From: Hyperoplus lanceolatus
Taxonomy: Eukaryota > Chordata > Actinopteri > Uranoscopiformes > Ammodytidae
Direction of reading: 5' to 3'
Assembly (NCBI GenBank): GCA_026929865.2
Contig: CM049396.1
Span: forward strand, 39,727,001-39,791,000
Length of the DNA: 64,000 nucleotides
Shown here: in pieces, positions 56,896 through 64,000 of the stretch
Position numbering within the stretch: position 1 is the first letter of the stretch
Layout of the letters: each line of letters opens with the position of its first letter
Notes under the pieces: generated by a model
The model's database searches: none
Seen by the model: only the letters and a program-made list of their open reading frames with translations
What the model was told of the DNA's origin: nothing
Made by a program: the position numbers and the translations under genes

Positions 56896-58345
56896 CCAGC
56901 CATTGACACTAACGCTTGCCCGGGTCAAGTGAAAATAATGTTCGGGCAAGTTGAGATTGCTTTTTGGTTGCTCGGACGGGCAAGTGGATTTTAGAGGGGT
57001 TGTTAGTAGTCTAGGCTATTTATTCATGTGTTTTAGAGTCTGCAAAACAATTTTTTTCCCCCGTTATCCCACACAAAATAGATATGCTATAGCCAGAGCG
57101 GCCAAGTCTCACGCTTTGGCCGTGAGACACACGCATATCAAACAGTTCACACGCTCACACGCCACACCTCCAATTTCTCACGCAGAGAAATGAATCCCCG
57201 TAATATATATATATATATATTTTTTGGTACTTTTACTTTGAAAGTCTTATTTTGAAAAGCTAAACGGACTGAGTTCCGTGACATCCTCTTTCTGCCATGC
57301 TTTCTGCACGCGCAGTTTCTTTATAGGTCCATGGCATGGACAATATCCATGGCCGTGTGCAGCCCGTAGCCGCAGCAGCCACTTGGCAAACCACCACGGC
57401 CACGCCCCCCTGCGTTACACTACAAAACTAATAAAGGACCGCCGCCTCCCAGTCCCGCCCTTTGATCAAATTATATGGAAAATTAATGACAACAAGGACG
57501 CCGGTATTAAATGAACAAAGAGGTAAGAACACCTTAATTCAAATCAGTCACTTTACTTGATATATTCAAGCTTGTTTTGCATTATGTTATTGGGCTGGTT
57601 GACACACCAACACATTTTTGTTCTAAAATGTTGTCAACATTAATTGAATGAATGTATTGAGTAACTAAGCTTAGAGGTTACTGTGGGAAAAATATGTTCT
57701 GAGAAGACATCAAGTGTCATAGACTTAATATAATAATGGTGAATTGAAATTGGATAATTGGATAACCCATACAATGTTGAATACATATAGAATAATTACC
57801 TTTATTACAGTTTAACCAAATGTTTTAACAATAGGCTACAGGAGATATTTGAAAGCACTACACATGCATTGTAGGCTATTCAATTAAATTTGTGTCAGCG
57901 AAACCGTGAATTTTCTCTTTTACTTTACATAAAAATGAATGCAGAAAAGGCACACATTGCTTCATAAAAATTCACCAGACTGCAGGAAATTAAGTGTTTA
58001 ATGCTCAAAATGTTATGGGGGGAACCCCAGACCCCCACTTACAATATGTCCACACCCAATGTTTAATTAAAACCTGTCCTACGACTTTGCAATTCATGAA
58101 TTTGTTTATTTTAATAAGATTTTTTATGTTTTATCACATTTTCCAATTGTCTTTTATTTCTGATTTATTATGAACAATATGTAAACTTGCAGGACACTAG
58201 CAAAAATGATTGGGTGGAAAAGAGGACACGGTTTTGGGTCCCTTGGCCAAAAAATCTCACTCCAAACTTTTGGTGAAACTTGGCAGCTCTGGCTATAGCC
58301 TATTTGCAATTGAGCAGCTCCGCGCAGCAGCCAGCAGCATCACGC
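56896..58345. other. Non-coding stretch, no gene recognised
   Basis: A gcttgcccgggtcaagtg / cgggcaagtgg phrase pair (about 56910-56990) and repeated cacacgc/tcacacg words (57105-57180) look transposon-derived, but no complete element could be bounded. There are no exons. Confidence 0.4.
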
Positions 58346-58350
58346 GCTCG

Positions 58351-58383
58351 CTCTCTCTCTCTCTCTCTCTCATTCACACACAC

Positions 58384-58414
<31 letters not shown>
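58351..58414. repeat. (CT)n(CA)n compound microsatellite
   Basis: About 10 CT units followed by roughly 18 CA units, with a gca interruption. Long Ser/Leu or Thr/His frames across it are artefacts. Confidence 0.95.
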
Positions 58415-59552
58415 ACAGCCTGTGTGTGCGCAGTTTCGCTGTCTACATTCCGAAAGCCGGCTCTAATTAGGCTATACGGACCTGGTTCCATATATTCAAA
58501 ACTCAGAAATCAATAAGCCTAATATCTGAGCTTATCAATACCCTATGGAGTCCAGTAGGGCACATGATGTAATTTTAAATATCAAGTAGAGTCGGGTCAT
58601 CTTCAACAAAAGTGTTGGGTAACGCTTTATATTAAGGTTCTTGTTATAAGCCTTAGTAAATAGGTAATAAGGACCTTATTAGATGCTTATTAACATTAAG
58701 TTGTGTTAATAAGACTATATATAAGTGTTAATAATAACATAATAAACATGTTGACAGTGTGATTATAAGACTTTTATAAGCACTTATAAGACACTTCTTA
58801 ACTATTAATTGATCGCTTAATATCATTAATAAAAGTATTTTGAGTTTCTAATAGCTGTTAATAAAAGCGTTACAAACCTATTTATTGAGTCTTACTAACT
58901 TGCCTATTATGTCATTGTTAAACCTTTACTAAGTATTGTTTGTTGCTTTATGAAGGTAACCACATATTTATTAATCAATTAATAACAGTTAACTATGCTC
59001 TATGAACAATGCTTATTAAGGTTAATACGTCCTTTATTAAACACTTAATAACAGTTAATAAGTACTATATCTTGTCAAGGAGGATACAATGAGAATTAGA
59101 AAAAGGACATGTAAATACAATGTTAGAGCGGTGAAGGTATTTGATTAGCTTTAATGTTTTTCTTGTTGAAGTACCTTCAAAAATGAGTTTTCTGAGTTTG
59201 GTTTGCAGCGCCATATCTTAGTTGGCTAAAGTCACTGATTTTCATCCCTCTTTCCAAAATGTTGTCTTTTGGCATCTAGCATAATGAGCATAATATATTT
59301 GTTTTTGCTCTGAAGTGATTCTTTCACCTCTTTGTGTGCGCACACATGTTGAGTGAGTGTTAAAATGAGATGCCCCGAGAACGTAGTATATTTTTCACAA
59401 TCTATGATGAATATGACTCGTATGATCGGTTTTGTGCCTCAAATCAGATCCTTAAAGGGCTTTTATTTTGAAGGTAGTTGTAAAACCGGAAGTTCCGTGT
59501 ATGCAAGTCGCTGATGGCTTGACGCCAGCTTGACGGCCATGCTTGACAAAGT

Positions 59553-61900
59553 GTTTCATTTCATTTTCATTTCATTTAACTTTTATTTATCCTCGAGAGA
59601 CCAATTGAGGGGTGACCCTCATTTACAATGGTGTCGAGTTCAAATAAATTCCAAGGAAAAACAACAATACATACACAATATTCAATGCAAATACATCAAA
59701 TACACAACAGCAGGTGAAGACAGAAAAAAACAAAAAAAACTATTGAAACATTTACATAGTGGTGAAGAGTGGCAGCAATTAAAATGAAATGGGTGAAAGT
59801 ACAATATAGCCTAATTAAAACAGTTACAGGTAGAGTTTGGCAGATTCAAGATAGTTTGTTTAAATTGATTAAAGGATATGAAGGTATTTAGTTTAATGTG
59901 TTGCTGTAAGTTGTTCCAGGAGTCGGGGGCACTGAAGCTAAAAGCTGTCTTTCCCAGTTCAGACCGGGCTTGTGGGACATAAAGCATGAGCATGTCAGTG
60001 GAGCGGGTCTGATAAAGCCCATCTGAAATTTGCAACATTTCTGTTAAATAACGAGGAAGCTTCCCGGTCAAGGCTTTGTAAATAAAAATATGCCAATGTG
60101 CATCACGTCTCTCTTTAAGGGAGTACCACCCAACTTTTTCATATAAAAGACAATGGTGTGTGTCATAAGCATCTCCTGTGATGAACCTTAAAGCAGAGTG
60201 AAAAACAGAGTCTAGGAGTTTAAGACATGAATGAGATGCATGTCGGTAAACCACATCACCGTAATCAAGGACAGACATAAAAACTGCCTCAATAATCCTT
60301 TTCCTACTAAATAAAGGGAAGGTGGTTTTGTTCCTATAAAAATAGCCAATTTTTTGTCGTAGTCGACAAACAAGATTTTTTATATGGAAATTAAAAGTGA
60401 GTTTATCATCTAACCAGATGCCGAGATATTTGTACTCTGTGACTCTTTCAATTAAAAATCCATTCTTTGTAAAAATATTAAAATCATTAAGAGTTGTAGT
60501 TCTTGCTCTGGAGAAACACATATATTTGGTTTTGTCTGTATTTAGAACCAGCCTGAGGTCCACTAGACAGTCCTGCAGGGTGTTAAAAGAGCTTTGTAGG
60601 TTCTGAATAGATTGGTGCACCGAATCGGAAATGCAATACAGTACTGTGTCGTCAGCGTATAGATGGGCATGACAGTTTTTTAGCGATGAAACAATGTTAT
60701 TTATATAAATTGTGAAAAGAACTGGACCTAAAATTGAGCCCTGTGGGACACTATTTGTAACAGTTAAGAACTCAGATTGGTATCTTCCGAGTTTAACTGA
60801 CTGCTGTCTATCAGAGAGATAATCCCTGAACCAGCTACATGCAGACTGATCAAAGCCAATGTCATGCAGCCTCTGTAAAAGCAAATGGTGGTCAACAGTA
60901 TCAAAGGCCTTTGAAAGATCAATAAAAAGTGCTGCACAGTGCTTTTTCTTGTCTATTGCTGAAACAATGTTGTCTACAACCAAAGTCACAGCAGAGACAG
61001 TACTGTGACCTGCCCTAAAACCAGATTGGAATGGGCTCAAAATGGAAGCACTAGTTAGAAATGTTTTTAACTGATTATTAATAAGTGATTCTAGAATTTT
61101 TGCGAGGCATGGGAGTTTGGAAATTGGCCTGTAGTTATTAAAATTATTTTTGTCACCACCTTTATGTAAAGGAATTACATGAGCTTTTTCCAAATTTTAG
61201 GAACTATTCCAGAGGAGATGGAAAGATTAAAAATATGGGTAATTTGTTTTGATATTATATGTGTAGAAAGCTTGATTGAAAACGGGTCCAAATTGTCCTC
61301 TCCCCTGTACTTCTTGGGGTTGATGGCGAGGAGTGCATCTACAACAACACTTGTGGGAAGAAGAACAAGGCTGAAAATAGGAGTTTGAGAGACAGGCGGT
61401 ACGTTACTACTGGTGGTAGAAGGCGTATATCCTCCATTTTGAAAGAGTTGACCAGCAGCTACAAAATGTTTATTAAAAGCTAAGCCAATCTCTTTTTGAT
61501 CATTGAGAGTGTGACCATTTAATTTGATCTGAGTGGGAACTGTGCTAGAATTGTTCTTATTATAGTTCACAGCTTTCCAAAATAGTGCAGGGTTAGAGTA
61601 GCAGTTTGAGATTAATTCAAGGTAGTATTCAGATTTGGCTTTCCTAATCATGGATGTGCACTTATTCCTAAGGTGTCTAAAAATAGTCCAATCGGTATTA
61701 TCTCTAGAGCATCTAGCTAGAGACCATGCTTTATTTCTCTTCGAAAATAAATCAGACAGTTCACTTGTAAACCAGGGGTTTGATCTATTTTTTACTCTAT
61801 GCTTTTTAATGGGCGCATGCTTGTTTATAATTGAGGTGAAAGTATTGATGAAATGGTCTAAGGCTAACTCAACATCCGAAATTTCACGAAAGTAAGGAGA
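59553..61900 (-). mobile_element. 5'-truncated LINE
   Basis: On the minus strand it has the ORF2 3' half, a short 3' UTR (tcaattggtctctcgaggat) and a tail of repeated GAAAT-like units (59553-59580). The 5' border lies between about 61870 and 61925, where the LINE frame meets the exon-like sequence. It differs from the 51-kb L2 element in protein and tail. It is a jockey-superfamily LINE (Rex1/Babar or a relative); the clade is uncertain. Confidence 0.75.
59811..61900 (-). pseudogene. LINE ORF2 fragment: reverse transcriptase, one frameshift
   Basis: The frame from 61900 down to about 61185 covers the pre-RT region (HAPIKKHRVKNRSNPWFTSE, RKAKSEYYLELISN). A one-base slip there, next to an A-run, moves to a 460-codon frame ending at 59811. 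Visible motifs: HVIPLHKGGD, NYRPISKLPCLAKILE, FQSGFRAGHST, LFIDLSKAFDTVDHHLLL, SVPQGSILGPVLF and the intact catalytic YADD (60659-60648). The C-terminus has TEYKYLGIWLDDKLTF and APDSWNNL. The endonuclease half is absent because of 5' truncation. The long intact frame indicates a fairly recent insertion. Confidence 0.85.
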
Positions 61901-61902
61901 AC

Positions 61903-62723
61903 ATGTCGGAGTCGTCAGCACGGTCAGCACCCCAAACCAGGTCTCTGAAAAATAAGAGGGTTAGGTCCGAACTGGAGGATGACTCTTCTGGTAAGTTTAA
62001 GAATGTAATGCTATAGTAACGTTAGCTGGTTCTAGCTTGCTAGTTGTTTGCCTAGCTTACATTACTTTCTTTCAGAAGCTTCGGTGAGCTTCTTTTTTGA
62101 GCTAACGTTTAGCTTACACTATCATAAAAACTGCAACCAAACGTATCTATTAACAGTTGTGTCATGCTAGCTTGTCAGGAAGGGGCAAAGTAATGCTGAA
62201 TGGTTATTTCTGTGCTGACCCAGATGCTGCCCTAATTGTCCTAACTGCCAAACTGGGTCTACAGAAATATAAACCTGACTGGCCAGGTATAAATTAGAAT
62301 GCCAGGATGTAAAAATAAAAGACCTGACAACGGAGAGAGATTTCTTGAAGGGACAACTATCTGAATGAAAGAAAATATTTACTTTTTTCAACAATTTTCA
62401 CCATTACAGACTAAATTTACTTTGATACTGCACCCCTTTTTGCAGATTCCATGTCCTTAAATGCTTAGTATAACCTGTCTGCTATCTGTCTAATTGTGAT
62501 CAATGTTTCTTTGTGTTGTCTTTACACAGTAACAAGAAAGACCAGCCTGACTCAACCTTCCCCTGGGGCTCAAGTCCGTTGTCGTCTGACTCCTCTGACT
62601 CCTCCTCAGACGATGGGAAGAGGAAGAGGCAGTATAACAGAAGTCAGCATTATACTGTTGCAGAGGGGGCCAGCAGAAGAAGGCTTTTTTTTAAATGATC
62701 TATTTTTGAATTGTATTACTTGA
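61903..62723 (+). pseudogene. Gene-like exon pair, unknown protein
   Basis: Exon-like 61903-61990 starts ATG and encodes MSESSARSAP then QTRSLKNKRVRSELEDDSS, ending at a strong donor (CTG|GTAAGT). A pyrimidine-rich acceptor (tctttacacag) precedes 62530. The phase-matched reading continues VTRKTSLTQPSPGAQ to a stop at 62721-62723. The next frame reads DSSDSSSDDGKRKRQYNR, which looks more like real acidic/basic protein sequence but needs a one-base change. A CCGGAAGT motif (59490-59497) lies on the far side of the LINE and could be the promoter. I do not recognise the family. It is probably a gene carried by the surrounding element, split by the LINE. Confidence 0.35.
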
Positions 62724-63404
62724 TTTTATTTCAATACATTTTAACCTTTTAAGACTGACCAATTTTCTTACTATTTTGTTGACACAATCGGGGAATGGTG
62801 GGACTTGAAAATATTCCCACCTCCAAAGTGGGGAATGACAAAACAAGTTTGAGAACCACTGGGTTAGCATCTATATAGTTGTATGTGGTTTTCTGCTTGT
62901 CCTATCTGCAACAGTATAATGCTGACTTCTGATACAGCAACGTCTCGCCCAAATTCCTCTAGTGAGGATTGCCATCTCCATAAGGTTACAGATTCAATAT
63001 GCAGAAGCAACTCATACAACCCCACATCGTTTTATATTGTTTTACCTACAACAGCGTTTTTTTTTTAAATTATTGTTTGATGGAAGTTTTTTTTGCTCTA
63101 CTCGTTTAATTGTTTTGTTGTTTTGTTGTCTTAATCATTGGACACTTGAATTGATGTCAGGCAGCATTTTTATTTTACAAAGGTATTTATTTTTTTACAT
63201 TTAGTAAAATGTTGTTCATGAAAGTTCTGGGAAACAAACAAACATGTTTACAATTGCACAGTTGTTAAGTGTTTTTTTCTTTAAAAGTAAGTTTTTGTGC
63301 TTCACCTCTGTAACATTGTATTTACATGTAGTTTTTTTTAATTCACATTGTATCCACCTTGACAAGATATAGTACTTATTAACTGTTAAAAAGTGTATGT
63401 TAAA

Positions 63405-63835
63405 GGATTTATTAACCGTAATAAGCACTGTTCTCGCTTTAGATCCAGTACCTTCAAAATGCATTATTACCTGTTTAATAAAGGACTTATTAACCTTAAT
63501 AAACATTGTTCTCGCTTTAGATCCAGTACCTTCAAAATGCATTATTACCTGTTTAATAAAGGACTTATTGGCCTTAATAAGCATTGTTCTTGCTTTAGAT
63601 CAGGTACCTTCAAAATGCATTATTACCTGTTTAATAAAGGACTTATTAACCTTAATAAGCATTGTTCTCGCTTTAGATCAGGTACCTTCAAAATGCATTA
63701 TTACCTGTTTAATAAAGGACTTATTGGCCTTAATAAGCATTGTTCTTAGAGCATAGAAATGCATTATTACCTGTTTAATAAAGGACTTATTAACCTTAAT
63801 AAGCATCGTTCTTAGAACATAGTTAACTGCTAATA
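63405..63835. repeat. Minisatellite, 78-bp unit, about 5 copies, inside the right terminal repeat
   Basis: The unit cattattacctgtttaataa...gtaccttcaaaatg starts at about 63461, 63539, 63617, 63695 and 63762 (the last shortened). The left terminal repeat holds only one equivalent (gaacaatgcttattaaggtt near 59007). As 78 is a multiple of three, several frames on both strands stay open; these are not genes. Confidence 0.85.
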
Positions 63836-64000
63836 AACAAATAATAAAGGTGTGTTCACCTTCATAAAGCAACAAACAATGTTTAGTAAAGGTTTAACTA
63901 TGACATAATAGGTAAGTTAGTAAGACTCAATACATGGATTTGTAACACTTTTATTAACAGCTATCAGAATCTCATGAGACTTTCATTAATGCTATTAAGC

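Larger units (their letters stand above)
58618..64000. mobile_element. Element with very long terminal inverted repeats (right end outside window)
   Basis: The left repeat 58618-59100 (gggtaacgctttatattaag...) is inverted at about 63330-64000: matching phrases include gtcttactaacttgcctatt, ttaaacctttactaa, caaacaatgtttag-type sequence, and agtactatatcttgtcaagg (59066-59085 against 63361-63380 inverted). The window ends inside the right repeat, about 190 bp short of its predicted outer tip. The interior contains a later LINE insertion and a gene-like exon pair. The superfamily is not assigned. Confidence 0.7.

Noticed and set aside
59553..61900. Naming the second LINE Rex1/Babar
   Set aside because: Motifs fit a jockey-superfamily LINE, but I cannot separate Rex1 from related clades without an alignment.
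61903..62723. Calling the exon pair a host gene
   Set aside because: It lies inside an inverted-repeat element, the best-looking frame does not match the splice phase, and no family is recognised.
63216..63875. Repeated 26-residue protein frames in three phases at the right edge
   Set aside because: 78-bp minisatellite artefact; three overlapping frames on two strands cannot all be genes.

Overview
This window looks like a teleost (ray-finned fish) nuclear genome. It is AT-rich, with interrupted genes, GT-AG introns and long microsatellites. It carries a dense fish-type transposon load: Tc1-like, hAT-like, Harbinger-like and TTAA-flanked MITEs, a tRNA-derived SINE, two non-LTR retrotransposons and a DIRS tyrosine-recombinase retrotransposon. 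I see nothing bacterial: no operons, CRISPR arrays or Shine-Dalgarno-driven genes.

The only host protein gene I can support is on the minus strand, 32355 down to 18044. Eleven exons join in frame into an intact 548-residue protein: a class I SAM-dependent O-methyltransferase half followed by a short-chain dehydrogenase/reductase (SDR) half. This architecture and the residues match MT-Ox, the bifunctional methyltransferase-oxidoreductase that finishes gadusol (UV sunscreen) synthesis in fish. All ten introns have GT-AG ends, and both halves keep their nucleotide-binding and catalytic residues. A TATA-like/GC-box/CRE-like region lies upstream (about 32390-32470). Introns hold SINEs, MITEs and microsatellites. 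I do not see the partner gene EEVS.

Layout. 1-9.8 kb: transposons, including a hAT-like element with a perfect 8-bp target duplication, an internally deleted Tc1 element, a 2-kb nest of fold-back repeats, and a hairpin Tc1 derivative. 10.1-10.45 kb: a 33-bp minisatellite. 10.45-18 kb: mostly unique non-coding DNA downstream of MT-Ox with one MITE. 18-32.4 kb: MT-Ox. 32.7-49.6 kb: a nest of transposons. An outer element holds two head-to-tail copies of one element; copy A is split by a 3-kb insertion and an 8.6-kb DIRS element (which itself holds two hAT elements), and copy B by two short insertions. Each copy shows the other's empty sites. 49.8-56.6 kb: a long palindromic element interrupted by a near full-length, decayed L2/CR1-like LINE. 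58.6 kb to the end: an element with very long terminal inverted repeats holding a 5'-truncated LINE, a gene-like exon pair, and a 78-bp minisatellite in its right repeat. The right edge lies beyond the window.

Repeat-family names are by resemblance to remembered families, and no database search was possible. Exon and element boundaries were read directly from splice sites, inverted repeats and target duplications.
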